Origin: Phycisphaerales bacterium
GTDB lineage: Bacteria; Planctomycetota; Phycisphaerae; Sedimentisphaerales; Anaerobacaceae
DNA: 38,029 nt
Assembly: GCA_003170415.1 (NCBI GenBank)
Contig: PMZJ01000019.1
Location: forward strand, 1 to 38,029
Reading direction: 5' to 3'
Part shown: piece by piece, positions 9,401 to 17,734 of the stretch
How positions within the stretch are numbered: the stretch's first letter is position 1
Layout: each line of letters opens with the position of its first letter
Notes under the pieces: generated by a model
Seen by the model: only the letters and a program-made list of their open reading frames with translations
Databases searched by the model: none
Told to the model about the DNA's origin: nothing
Position numbers and translations under genes: made by a program

Positions 9401-10985
9401 ACTAATATCGCCGCCCCCCCACCACGATATTTACTCGATTGAGGATTTGGCACAACTTATTTACGACCTCAAATGCAGCAACCCCGGCGTGCGGGTATCG
9501 GTAAAATTAGTCGCCGAAGTCGGTGTGGGGACAATCGTCGCGGGCGTCGCGAAAGCAAACGCCGACGAGGTGCTCATCAGCGGACACGACGGAGGAACCG
9601 GGGCAAGCCCGCTTTCTTCAATAAAACACGCGGGTATCCCGTGGGAGCTTGGGCTTGCGGAAACACAACAAGTCCTCGTAATGAACCGGCTGCGGGACCG
9701 AATCAGGGTGCAGGTGGACGGGCAAATGAAAACCGGGCGAGACATCGTCATTGGCGCGTTACTGGGCGCGGAGCGTTTCGGTTTTGGAACGGCTGCGCTG
9801 GTAACGCTTGGCTGTACGCTGCTTCGCAAATGCCACGAGGGCGCCTGCCCATTCGGGATAGCGACGCAGGACCCGGAATTGCGAAAACGTTTCGCAGGCA
9901 AGCCGGAATACCTTGAAAGATATATGTTTTTTGTGGCCGAGGAAGTGCGGCAGATTATGTCGCGACTGGGTTTCAAAAAATTCGAGGATATGATTGGTCG
10001 CGTGGACCTGCTTGGGACCCACAAGGCAATCGAACACTGGAAGGCAAAGGGGCTGGACTTTTCGACGATTTTCCACAAACCGGATACCTCCGATGGCAGA
10101 GCGACCCGGCAAATTGTCAGCCAGCCGGATAAATTAGCAGACCATCTCGACTGGCAGATTATCGAAAAGGCCAAACAGGCAATCGAAAAGAAAAAAAGCA
10201 CCGTCATCGAAATGAATATTCGCAATCTAAACAGGACGGTGGGTGCGATATTAAGCAACCGCATCCTGTCCCGAAACGGCCCCGAAGGGCTGCCGGACAA
10301 TACGTTACAGGTGCATTTCAACGGCTCGGCGGGACAAAGCTTCGGTGCGTTCCTGTCGCCGGGGGTTACTTTTAAGCTCACAGGCGAGAGTAACGACTAC
10401 CTCGGCAAAGGGCTTAGCGGCGGCAGAATCGTCGTCGTCACGCCCGCAGGCGCACCGTTTGCGGCCCACGAAAACATCATCGCTGGAAACACAATTCTAT
10501 ATGGCGCGACCAGCGGCGAGATATTTATCAACGGTATGGCGGGCGAGCGGTTCGGGGTGCGAAACAGCGGCGCAAAGGCGGTAGTCGAGGGCGTCGGCGA
10601 CCACTGCTGCGAATATATGACGGGCGGAACAATCGTTGTGCTTGGAAAAACGGGCTGCAATTTCGCCGCGGGAATGAGCGGCGGCATCGCGTATGTCCTC
10701 GATGAAACAAGCAACTTCGATACGCTTTGCAATCTCGATATGGTCGAGCTTGAAAACGTCTGGCAAAAGGAAGACATACAAACGCTCAGAGACCTCGTCC
10801 AAAAACATTTTGACTGGACAGGCAGCGCCAGGGCACACCAAATCCTGAGCAACTGGCAGGATATGGTCGGCAAATTCGTGAAGGTCGTCCCGTTCGATTA
10901 TCGCAAGGCGCTGGAGAAGATGCGAGCGGCGGAGCAACGCGACACAGACACGACGCCTGCCACGGAGGAGGTGTTCTATGGGTGA
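6420..10985 (+). CDS. gltB: Glutamate synthase (NADPH-type) large subunit
   Basis: 1521 residues, typical for the alpha subunit. The N-terminal glutaminase domain starts with a short propeptide before the Ntn nucleophile Cys23 in HDACGIGAVV; cleavage would expose this Cys. The central and FMN-binding synthase domains contain EGGEDPARY and SGHDGGTGASPLSSIKHAG. The 3Fe-4S cluster motif is CTLLRKCHEGACPFG (CX5CX4C). The C-terminal beta-helix GXGXG domain holds FNGSAGQSFGAFLSPG and YMTGGTIVVLG. With GltD it converts glutamine and 2-oxoglutarate to two glutamates. The start is the GTG at 6420 or the ATG at 6426; neither has a clear ribosome-binding site. It overlaps gltD by 8 bases, so the two are translationally coupled. 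Confidence 0.97.
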   Translation: MVMRITRQQDEGLYEIRREHDACGIGAVVNIDGTKDHSIIEYGKEILINLHHRGAAGADEITGDGAGILFQIPHEFFVEECSRLRFTLPERAFYAVGMVFGSKNAEIRKQCDQILESALSHHCMKVIGWRDVPTANDCLGEIALAAEPSIRQIFVYGVDLQSDLFERRLYMARRRAERLVREKLGKAGEDFYVTSLSCKTICYKGMFMARQLFAYYPDLADKRVKSALAIVHQRYSTNTFPNWRLAQPFRCIAHNGEINTLSGNRNYMRARETTMASEAFGDEISDLLPVLPEDTSDSGCFDAALELLMRAGRSMPHAMMMMIPEAFGPKYHISTDKRAFYEYHSSIMEPWDGPAAMVFTDGRFIGGTLDRNGLRPCRYLVTTDGLAVIASEAGVVEFPPEKIIRKGRLRPGNMFMVDTVEGRIITDNEIKSKIARRRPYRRWLEENRIELRGLFDTPELISSDPEKTLQKMRAFGYTSEELKMILTPMAVNGQEPVGSMGNDTPLAVLSDRPKLLFDYFKQLFAQVTNPAIDPLREGLVMSLMSFVGCKRNFLEESPEHCRQLKLPHPILTNEDIERLRAVKREDFRVATINAVFDANEANAGESLRKALDELVDAAEKAIRNGASLIIISDRNISPDKAAIPSLLATGAVHHGLLGRGLRGKAGLIIETGEPREVMHFCLLCGYGANAVNPYLAFETLFEMQRQGHLPAKMELTQIGDNYIAAVKKGILKVMSKMGISTLRSYHNAQLFEAIGLNHDVIDKYLTGTSSRIAGAGLDEIASEAISRHNSAFEPRPAGMPILEFGGEYRLRHTGERHTWNPTTVTNLQLAVRRNDPKAYEKFAGAVNEQSEELCTLRGLFEFEPGQPVPIEEVEPAGEIVKRFCTGAMSHGSISKETHECMAIAMNRIGAMSNTGEGGEDPARYTPEPNGDSKNCAIKQVASGRFGVTINYLAHAKELQIKIAQGAKPGEGGQLPGHKVTEEIARLRYSTVGVTLISPPPHHDIYSIEDLAQLIYDLKCSNPGVRVSVKLVAEVGVGTIVAGVAKANADEVLISGHDGGTGASPLSSIKHAGIPWELGLAETQQVLVMNRLRDRIRVQVDGQMKTGRDIVIGALLGAERFGFGTAALVTLGCTLLRKCHEGACPFGIATQDPELRKRFAGKPEYLERYMFFVAEEVRQIMSRLGFKKFEDMIGRVDLLGTHKAIEHWKAKGLDFSTIFHKPDTSDGRATRQIVSQPDKLADHLDWQIIEKAKQAIEKKKSTVIEMNIRNLNRTVGAILSNRILSRNGPEGLPDNTLQVHFNGSAGQSFGAFLSPGVTFKLTGESNDYLGKGLSGGRIVVVTPAGAPFAAHENIIAGNTILYGATSGEIFINGMAGERFGVRNSGAKAVVEGVGDHCCEYMTGGTIVVLGKTGCNFAAGMSGGIAYVLDETSNFDTLCNLDMVELENVWQKEDIQTLRDLVQKHFDWTGSARAHQILSNWQDMVGKFVKVVPFDYRKALEKMRAAEQRDTDTTPATEEVFYG

Positions 10986-12420
10986 AATAAAAGGGTTTAT
11001 GAAATATAAACGTCAATCGACGGGTTATCGCCCGGTCGAGGAGCGGATACATGATTTTAAAGAGCTTGAGCTGCCGCTGACGCCGGAACAGCTTCAGCAG
11101 CAGGCGGCACGGTGTATGGACTGCGGCATACCGTTTTGTCACAGCGTGGGCTGTCCGCTGATGAATTACATCCCGGACTTCAACGAGCTTGTTTACCAGG
11201 GAAACTGGCGCGAGGCGTGCGAGTTGCTTCATTTGACAAACAATTTCCCTGAAATAACCGGCCGGATATGCCCAGCTCCCTGTGAGACGGCGTGCACGCT
11301 TGCAATAAGCGACCAGCCGGTGTTCATCAGACATATCGAGTTCCAGATAGTCGAACGCGGCTTCCGTGAGGGCTGGATAAAGCCGATGCCGGCTGCCAAA
11401 AAGACGGGGAAGCGCGTCGGCATAATCGGTTCAGGTCCAGCCGGGTTAGCGGCGGCGCAGCAGCTTGCGCGGGCGGGACACGACGTGGTAGTTTTTGAAA
11501 AAGACCAGAAAATCGGCGGGATTATGCGATACGGCATCCCCGACTTCAAGCTCGGCAAATCCATAATTGACCGCCGGCTGGATCAGTTGTCGGCTGAAGG
11601 CGTACAGTTCCGGACCGACGTAACCGTCGGAAAAGACATATCGGCCCACTACCTGCGCAAACAATTCGACTGTATCTGCCTGACAATGGGCGCGGGCGAG
11701 CCGAGAGATTTGCCGGTGCAGGGAAGAGGTTATGAAAATGTCGTATTCGCGATGGATTACCTGACGGCACAGAACAGGATTTGCGCAGGAGAGGCCGTCA
11801 ATCATCGGGTAATTAACGCCAAAGACAAAAAGGTTGTGGTAATAGGCGGCGGAGACACGGGCAGCGACTGCGTGGGCACGGCCCGCAGGCAGGGAGCAAA
11901 GCAGATTGTTCAACTGGAGATTCTGCCCAAGCCGCCAATCGACAGGCCCGATGACACCCCTTGGCCCAACTGGCCGCGAATAATGCGGACAAGCTCCTCT
12001 CACCAGGAGGGTTGCGAGCGGCTTTGGAGCGTGTTGACCACCCGGCTTACGGGAACGGAAACCAGGGTAAGCAAAATTTACTGCTGCAAAGTTGACTGGG
12101 TGCAGCAGGACAATAATGCTTCGACTGGGCTCAGCACAGGCTGGAAGCTGAAGGAAATACCGGGCACAGAGGTTGTTCTGGACGCCGATATTGTGCTGCT
12201 GGCTCTTGGATTCGTTCACGTAGTTCACGATGGGTTAATTACCGAGCTTGGACTGGAGCTGGACCCGCGAGGCAACGTGGCGGCAAAGAATTTTCAGACG
12301 AGCCAGCCGTGGATATTCGCCGCGGGGGATACAATCAACGGCGCTTCACTTGTCGTGCGTGCAATCGACAGCGGCAGAGCCGCGGCAATAGCAATCGACC
12401 GCTGGCTTAAGAATACATAA
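10978..12420 (+). CDS. gltD: Glutamate synthase small subunit
   Basis: 480 residues. The N-terminal double 4Fe-4S region has the cysteines of RCMDCGIPFCHSVGCP and RICPAPCETACTL. An FAD-binding Rossmann motif, GIIGSGPAGLAAAQQL, starts near residue 142; an NADPH-binding motif, VVIGGGDTGSDCVGTARR, near 285; and the C-terminal FAD motif is FAAGDTINGASLVVRAI. The subunit takes electrons from NAD(P)H and passes them to GltB. The ATG lies inside the gltB 3' end. An odd in-frame loop, DNNASTGLSTGWK, is encoded at about 12111-12150 by DNA resembling a dispersed repeat also seen at 35951-35967; it falls in a surface loop and leaves the conserved motifs intact. Confidence 0.96.
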   Translation: MGEIKGFMKYKRQSTGYRPVEERIHDFKELELPLTPEQLQQQAARCMDCGIPFCHSVGCPLMNYIPDFNELVYQGNWREACELLHLTNNFPEITGRICPAPCETACTLAISDQPVFIRHIEFQIVERGFREGWIKPMPAAKKTGKRVGIIGSGPAGLAAAQQLARAGHDVVVFEKDQKIGGIMRYGIPDFKLGKSIIDRRLDQLSAEGVQFRTDVTVGKDISAHYLRKQFDCICLTMGAGEPRDLPVQGRGYENVVFAMDYLTAQNRICAGEAVNHRVINAKDKKVVVIGGGDTGSDCVGTARRQGAKQIVQLEILPKPPIDRPDDTPWPNWPRIMRTSSSHQEGCERLWSVLTTRLTGTETRVSKIYCCKVDWVQQDNNASTGLSTGWKLKEIPGTEVVLDADIVLLALGFVHVVHDGLITELGLELDPRGNVAAKNFQTSQPWIFAAGDTINGASLVVRAIDSGRAAAIAIDRWLKNT

Positions 12421-12432
12421 ACGGTTGTGGTT

Positions 12433-12534
12433 TTACCATTCGCAGCAACTCCACTTATCTTCCCAGCCTAAAAACGCAATGGAGAGCCGACCCATGCCGC
12501 TCAAGGAACTGCTATTCGTCGCTGTCCCCATCAT
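12433..12534 (-). CDS. Possible very small ORF downstream of the Cys-rich peptide
   Basis: 33 codons on the minus strand (ATGATG start, TAA stop), beginning 12 bases after the stop of the Cys-rich peptide at 12547. It encodes MMGTATNSSSLSGMGRLS followed by a Trp-rich end with CC before the final Glu-Trp. Codon use is G/C-rich, unlike the A/T-rich peptide and maturase genes, and there is no ribosome-binding site, so it may be part of a dispersed repeat rather than a third component of the RiPP locus. Confidence 0.25.
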   Translation of the reverse strand: MMGTATNSSSLSGMGRLSIAFLGWEDKWSCCEW

Positions 12535-12546
12535 TGATTCAGTTTC

Positions 12547-12741
12547 TTAGTATCTATAAATATCTTCCCGGTTTCTTTTGGATCTACAAACACCGCCAGC
12601 GTGGCAGTTATCTGGACGACATCCATATTGCGAACAGGCATTGCTCGGATAGTTAATTCTAGCAACACTTTCAACAACAGGATTAGACTCACTCTCCAAA
12701 GAAGGAGCATCAACATCTTCTAGTCTAAATTTTGGACTCAT
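12547..12741 (-). CDS. Cys-rich RiPP precursor candidate
   Basis: 64 residues. Its ATG overlaps the maturase stop codon (ATGA), so translation is coupled. The first 35 or so residues are acidic and leader-like (MSPKFRLEDVDAPSLESESN). The C-terminal part has four cysteines, C36, C41, C46 and C52, in ACSQYGCRPDNCHAGGVC, spaced CX4CX4CX5C, then a basic tail. Regular Cys spacing next to a SPASM radical SAM enzyme is the pattern of sactipeptide and ranthipeptide precursors, in which Cys sulfur is linked to the alpha, beta or gamma carbon of an acceptor residue. Every Cys is followed or preceded within four residues by possible acceptors (Tyr, Asp, Asn, His). Codons are A/T-rich at third positions like the maturase. 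I do not recognise the peptide family; no protease or exporter is next to it. Confidence 0.7.
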   Translation of the reverse strand: MSPKFRLEDVDAPSLESESNPVVESVARINYPSNACSQYGCRPDNCHAGGVCRSKRNREDIYRY

Positions 12742-14078
12742 TTTTTATTGTCTCCTTTCAATTTTTCTAAGAGAATATTTTTAATAACACCCTGAGTCAT
12801 CCTACATCGATCGGTATTTTTGCTTGTATCAAACAAACTGCCTGATTGTGTATAACATCTTGCAGGACAATCTCCAGCACAATTATACTTTGCAAAACAA
12901 TCTGCGCAATGAGGAATTCTATCTACATTTCTTGACCGCAGATTTTTTATCCTGTCTTCATAAAAAACAAATTCTTTAGTATCCCAATCATACTTTCCTA
13001 TGATGAAAGCACTCGCTCGAGGGTCAGACTTTCTGCATATTTCCAGGCAGGAAGTTACATCTCCTTCAGGTAAAACAAAGAAAAATCCGTAATCAACTGC
13101 ACCGCAAAAATAATTATAAACTCCTTCAACTTCAGAACAAGCATAACGCGCTGTTTTTCCAAGTTTGGCTGCAAATTCTCTGGCCTTAAGTAAATATTTT
13201 ACGAAATCTTCTGGAGCAGGAGCTTCAGTTTTGCTGGTTTTACACCTGCCGCACTCAAATAATGGTTCTAATGGGAAATGATCTATGCTCGGAGATATAG
13301 AATTAAAAAATTCAACAATCTCTGGCATTCTGGATACGCTATCCTTTGTTATCACAGGCTTTAAATTATATTTAAATTTTTTAGATTCAAGACATCTTAT
13401 GGTTTCCATGACTCGGGAAAAAGAACCCTCTCCGCTTGCGGTAGGTCTTTGTTTATCCTGTATATCCTGAGGTCCATCAAAAGAAATACTTAACTCATCA
13501 AAGTTATCTGCAACCCACTCAAGAGTATCTTGGCTCATAACACCATTTGTTACACTAGAAATACCTGGCTCTAAATTATACAACTCTGCCTGATCTCTAA
13601 AATACTCTACAGCTTCTTTTACCAAGCCCATATTCCTATTAAGGAATGGTTCTCCTCCGCCATGAAATCCCAATTCAACTTCTTTTTCTCCTTTAGCTCT
13701 AGCATTTTTTATAGCTAAATCAATGGCACTTTTTGCAACTTCTATGCTCATGGGTTTTCCAGCATTTTCACCCGCAGAAGAATAACAATATATGCACCTA
13801 AGATTGCAATCAAGACTTGGAATAAGGGTGACTACAGTAGGACTATACTCTGTTTCAGGAACATATTTTGTTGTAGGAATTTCGTCATCAGTAACTATTC
13901 CTACATGTTTTAATTGAGAGAGGTTTTTTTCTAAATCTCCAATGTCTTCCCCTACCTTTAATCTCTTGAGCAAGTGTACTATATCTCCATTAACTTCTGC
14001 CACGGCCCTTTTTAATGGAGCATATAGAATAAACTTTTTTTGGTGCGGGATTACAAATAATTCTTTAGTTAGGTGCAT
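12738..14078 (-). CDS. SPASM radical SAM peptide maturase with N-terminal RRE-like domain
   Basis: 446 residues. GAGGAAAG lies about 9 bases before the ATG. Residues 1 to about 68 look like a PqqD-type RiPP recognition element (KFILYAPLKRAVAEVNGDIVHLL). The radical SAM core begins with CNLRCIYC (C91, C95, C98; CX3CX2C) for the SAM-binding 4Fe-4S cluster, with GGGEP (140-144). A SPASM domain follows: C325-x13-G-x4-C344, then C391ADC394, C400, C404, C408 and C425, ligands for two auxiliary clusters. An extra CGRC pair lies at 276-279. Such enzymes install thioether or other crosslinks in ribosomal peptides. The gene is A/T-rich at third codon positions, unlike gltB/gltD and carB, which suggests acquisition by transfer. 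It is coupled to the Cys-rich peptide downstream, its likely substrate. Confidence 0.88.
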   Translation of the reverse strand: MHLTKELFVIPHQKKFILYAPLKRAVAEVNGDIVHLLKRLKVGEDIGDLEKNLSQLKHVGIVTDDEIPTTKYVPETEYSPTVVTLIPSLDCNLRCIYCYSSAGENAGKPMSIEVAKSAIDLAIKNARAKGEKEVELGFHGGGEPFLNRNMGLVKEAVEYFRDQAELYNLEPGISSVTNGVMSQDTLEWVADNFDELSISFDGPQDIQDKQRPTASGEGSFSRVMETIRCLESKKFKYNLKPVITKDSVSRMPEIVEFFNSISPSIDHFPLEPLFECGRCKTSKTEAPAPEDFVKYLLKAREFAAKLGKTARYACSEVEGVYNYFCGAVDYGFFFVLPEGDVTSCLEICRKSDPRASAFIIGKYDWDTKEFVFYEDRIKNLRSRNVDRIPHCADCFAKYNCAGDCPARCYTQSGSLFDTSKNTDRCRMTQGVIKNILLEKLKGDNKK

Positions 14079-14488
14079 CTTGATAACTTTCCTCGAGCTT
14101 CATACTTATTTCCATTACAAAACAATAGCTATGTCTTCCGGCCTTAAGGTAACAGTATATCGTTAAACTGGGAAAGAATACAAGCTTTTTTTGCGGCAAT
14201 TAAATAAAAACAGCGTCAATCCGCGAAATCAGCGTCTAAAAAACTCTGTGGCTAACCCTTAAGAATAAGAATTGACCCCCGCCGTCCCTAAGGGACGAGA
14301 CGGGGGGGCAGGCAATCAGGCCTAAGAATAAGAATTGACAAAGCGAGGATTTTGCTGTAAAAAACTGCATCTAAAACAGCGTTTAGCGGGTAGCGTATAG
14401 CGGACAGACACAGACAACATAGTCAATATCAAAGTCGGTGTAAGTCCGTGTTATCGTCAGTGTACTTCAGTGTATTATGGAATGATAC
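14079..14488. other. Repeat-rich spacer between the maturase gene and carB
   Basis: 410 bases without a gene. The part next to the maturase should carry its promoter. It includes a fragment (about 14215-14256, ctctgtggctaa type) of the short dispersed element also seen near 34500-34670 and 37940-38000, a direct repeat flanking a hairpin (14260-14339), and a stretch with repeated GCGTTTAGCGGGTAGCG-like units (about 14380-14402). Confidence 0.5.
14260..14339. repeat. 17-bp direct repeat flanking a GC-rich hairpin
   Basis: TAAGAATAAGAATTGAC occurs at 14260-14276 and again at 14323-14339. Between the copies, CCCCCG/CGGGGG (14276-14281 with 14301-14306) and CGTCCC/GGGACG (14283-14288 with 14292-14297) form a strong hairpin. 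The arrangement resembles a small palindromic repeat unit or the footprint of a transposable element. Confidence 0.7.
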
Positions 14489-17400
14489 GTGCCGAAACGT
14501 AAAGACATACACAAAATACTAATCATCGGCTCAGGGCCGATAGTCATAGGACAAGGGTGCGAGTTTGATTACTCCGGCGCCCAGGCGTGCAAGGTGCTTC
14601 GGCGTGAGGGTTACAAGGTCATTCTGGTAAACAGCAACCCCGCGACGATAATGACGGACCCTGATTTTGCCGACCGGACGTATATCGAGCCGATAACGCC
14701 GGAAATCGTTGAAAAAATTATTCAGCGTGAGCGGCCTGACAGTTTGCTGCCGACACTTGGCGGGCAAACGGGGCTTAATACGGCAGTTGCACTGGCGGAA
14801 CGCGGCATTTTGAAAAAATATAACGTCAAAATGCTTGGCGCGGACCTGGCAAGCATTAAACGGGCGGAAGACAGAAACCTCTTTAAAAAAACAATTCAGG
14901 ATTGTGGTCTTGATGTGCCCAAAAGCGGCTATGTCCACAACTGGCAGGAGGCGGAGGCGCTGCTCGATGATATTGGCCTGCCCGCGATTATCCGGCCATC
15001 CTTCACCTTAGGCGGCACGGGCGGCAACATCGCCTACAACAAGGAAGAATACCGCAAGTGCGTCGAATGGGGACTGAATTTCAGCCCAAGACACGAAATC
15101 CTCATCGAACAATCCGTAATCGGGTGGAAGGAATTCGAACTTGAGGTGATGCGAGACCGCAAGGATAACGTCGTCATCGTTTGCCCGATTGAGAATCTCG
15201 ACCCGATGGGAATTCACACGGGCGACAGTATCACAGTGGCCCCGGCGCAAACGCTGACCGACAAGGAATACCAGATAATGCGAGACGCCTCAATCAAGAT
15301 TATCCGCGCGATAGGCGTTGAGACGGGCGGCTCGAATATCCAGTTCGCGGTGAATCCTGAAAACGGTAAACTCTACGTGATTGAAATGAACCCGCGTGTG
15401 TCGCGAAGTTCCGCCCTGGCCTCGAAGGCGACCGGCTTCCCGATAGCGAAAATCGCCTCGCTGTTGGCGGTGGGCTACACGCTGGATGAGATACCAAACG
15501 ATATTACGAAAAAGACGCCCGCGTGTTTTGAGCCGACGATTGATTATTGTGTTGTGAAGTGGCCTCGCTTTACATTCGAAAAATTCCGCGGGACCGACCC
15601 GACGCTGACGGTGCAGATGAAATCGGTCGGCGAGGCGATGGCCATAGGCAGAACATTCAAAGAGGCCTTCGGCAAAGCTGTCCGGTCGCTGGAAATAGAC
15701 CGTCATTCATTGGACAACAAATTCATCGACAACACGATTTCGCTTCAGCAATTGAAAGACAAGCTGCGGATGCCCTACTGGGACAGAATCTGGTACGTGG
15801 CCGAGGCGATTCGCAGGAAGGTGAGTATCGAGGAAATCTTCAAAATCACGAAAATCGACCCGTGGTTTTTGAACAACATAAAAGATATTGTGCAGCTTGA
15901 GGCGAAAATAAAATCGACGGGTTCCGCAAAAATAACTCCCGCGCTGATACGGCAGGCAAAGGAATACGGCTTCGCCGACAAGTATATGGCGTATCTGACG
16001 GCAATGCCGGAACTTGAATTCCGCAAAATCAGACAGGATGCCGGCGTAAACCCGGTTTATAAGCGGGTCGATACCTGCGGTGCGGAATTCGAGGCGACAA
16101 CGCCCTACCTGTATTCCACTTATGAAAGCGAATGCGAAGCAAACCCGACCAAGAAACGAAAGATTATTATCCTGGGCGGCGGGCCAAACCGCATAGGCCA
16201 GGGTATCGAGTTCGATTATTGTTGTGTTCACGCGGCGTTTGCGCTGAAAGAAATCGGCGTTGAGTCAATAATGGTCAACTGCAACCCCGAAACGGTTTCT
16301 ACCGACTACGACACCTCGGACCGGCTGTATTTTGAGCCGTTGACGTTCGAAGATATTATGTCGATAGTCGAAAAGGAAAACCCGGACGGCGTGATTGTTC
16401 AGTTCGGCGGACAAACGCCTTTGAAACTGGCTGTGCCTCTTGAGCAGGCGGGCGTTAAAATCATCGGGACAAGCCCGGACAGCATCGATAAGGCGGAAGA
16501 CCGCAAGCGATTCAACAAGGTCGTTGAAAAGCTTAAGCTTCGTCAGCCGATGTCGGGCACCGCGATGTCATACGAAGAAACGGTGAAAATCGCCGACAAG
16601 CTCGGTTATCCGCTTTTGATTCGGCCTTCGTTTGTGCTTGGCGGACGGGCGATGGAGGTTGTTTACGACGAGCAATCGCTGAAGAGCTGCGTCGAAAGGG
16701 CCATCGAGGTTTCGGGCGAGCATCCCGTCTTAATAGACAAATTCTTAGACGACGCCACCGAATTGGATGTCGATGCGATATGCGACGGCAAACGTGTGGT
16801 CATCGGCGGAATAATGGAGCACATAGAAGAAGCCGGGGTACATTCGGGCGACAGCGCCTGCACACTGCCCCCGGTGTCTCTCAGCCAGGAAACCATAAAC
16901 GAAGTGATGCGTCAGACCAAAATGCTGGCGATGGAGTTGAAGGTTCTGGGCCTTATAAACATACAATACGCTATAAAAGACGACGAGATTTACGTGCTTG
17001 AGGTCAACCCACGAGCATCACGAACCATTCCGTTTGTCAGCAAGGCCATCGGCGTACCTCTGGCTAAATTAGCGGCTAAAATAATGGCCGGAATGACGCT
17101 CGATGAGCTTGGGTTTACAAAAGAGGTCTGGCCAAAACATTTTTCGGTTAAAGAAGCGGTATTCCCATTCCTTAAATTCCCCGGCGTTGACACAATCCTC
17201 GGGCCCGAGATGCTTTCGACGGGCGAGGTAATGGGAATCGCCGATGAAGCGGGCATCGCATACGCAAAGAGCCAGATGGCCGCGGGTAACACACTACCCA
17301 CCAGCGGAACGGTGCTGTTCAGCGTCAAAGACGCCGACAAACCGAGAGCCGTCGAAGCCGCCCGCAAACTGCAGCAGATGGGCTTCAAAATCACCGCAAC

Positions 17401-17719
17401 CAAAGGAACGTGCATCGCGTTTATCAATAACAACGTCCCGGCGGAGTTTGTGCTGAAAGTAAGCGAGGGAAGACCAAATATACTCGACTCAATCATAAAC
17501 CGAAAAGTTGACCTCATCGTCAACACGACAATCGGCAAACAGACGGTAAGCGATTCGTTTTTGATAAGAAGAACCGCACTCGATAAACAGGTGCCATACG
17601 TGACAACAATCAGAGGCGCAATGGCAGTCGCTAAAGCAATCGAAGCGATGAAAAAAGGGCGAATCGACGTAAAGTGTATTCAGTTGCATCATAAGACAAA
17701 AGAAAAAAGCAAAAAGTAA
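14489..17719 (+). CDS. carB: Carbamoyl-phosphate synthase large subunit
   Basis: 1076 residues, full length. A GTG start is followed by [33 protein letters not shown], and the weak GGA upstream is the only ribosome-binding site. Two homologous ATP-grasp halves are evident: the second begins near residue 555 ([22 protein letters not shown]). Catalytic ATP-grasp loops include [11 protein letters not shown] and [16 protein letters not shown]. The C-terminal MGS-like allosteric domain starts near 940 ([22 protein letters not shown]). It makes carbamoyl phosphate for pyrimidines and arginine, using ammonia tunnelled from CarA. carA follows after 15 A-rich bases. The order carB-carA is reversed from the enterobacterial carAB operon. 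Confidence 0.97.
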   Translation: MPKRKDIHKILIIGSGPIVIGQGCEFDYSGAQACKVLRREGYKVILVNSNPATIMTDPDFADRTYIEPITPEIVEKIIQRERPDSLLPTLGGQTGLNTAVALAERGILKKYNVKMLGADLASIKRAEDRNLFKKTIQDCGLDVPKSGYVHNWQEAEALLDDIGLPAIIRPSFTLGGTGGNIAYNKEEYRKCVEWGLNFSPRHEILIEQSVIGWKEFELEVMRDRKDNVVIVCPIENLDPMGIHTGDSITVAPAQTLTDKEYQIMRDASIKIIRAIGVETGGSNIQFAVNPENGKLYVIEMNPRVSRSSALASKATGFPIAKIASLLAVGYTLDEIPNDITKKTPACFEPTIDYCVVKWPRFTFEKFRGTDPTLTVQMKSVGEAMAIGRTFKEAFGKAVRSLEIDRHSLDNKFIDNTISLQQLKDKLRMPYWDRIWYVAEAIRRKVSIEEIFKITKIDPWFLNNIKDIVQLEAKIKSTGSAKITPALIRQAKEYGFADKYMAYLTAMPELEFRKIRQDAGVNPVYKRVDTCGAEFEATTPYLYSTYESECEANPTKKRKIIILGGGPNRIGQGIEFDYCCVHAAFALKEIGVESIMVNCNPETVSTDYDTSDRLYFEPLTFEDIMSIVEKENPDGVIVQFGGQTPLKLAVPLEQAGVKIIGTSPDSIDKAEDRKRFNKVVEKLKLRQPMSGTAMSYEETVKIADKLGYPLLIRPSFVLGGRAMEVVYDEQSLKSCVERAIEVSGEHPVLIDKFLDDATELDVDAICDGKRVVIGGIMEHIEEAGVHSGDSACTLPPVSLSQETINEVMRQTKMLAMELKVLGLINIQYAIKDDEIYVLEVNPRASRTIPFVSKAIGVPLAKLAAKIMAGMTLDELGFTKEVWPKHFSVKEAVFPFLKFPGVDTILGPEMLSTGEVMGIADEAGIAYAKSQMAAGNTLPTSGTVLFSVKDADKPRAVEAARKLQQMGFKITATKGTCIAFINNNVPAEFVLKVSEGRPNILDSIINRKVDLIVNTTIGKQTVSDSFLIRRTALDKQVPYVTTIRGAMAVAKAIEAMKKGRIDVKCIQLHHKTKEKSKK

Positions 17720-17734
17720 AAAGAAAAAAGTAAA

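Noticed and set aside
9461-10381. 306-codon minus-strand open frame inside gltB
   Set aside because: Antisense shadow of G/C-rich coding sequence; composition is Ser/Pro/Arg-rich with no domain, and gltB is unbroken over it.
12531-12716. Alternative minus-strand frame over the Cys-rich peptide, with a plausible beta-like end
   Set aside because: It has no ribosome-binding site or coupling, whereas the Cys-rich frame starts exactly at the maturase stop with codon use matching the maturase.
14479-14491. GG and GC spaced by 10 bases before carB, resembling a sigma-54 promoter
   Set aside because: The -12 element lacks TTGC and overlaps the GTG start codon itself; chance match.
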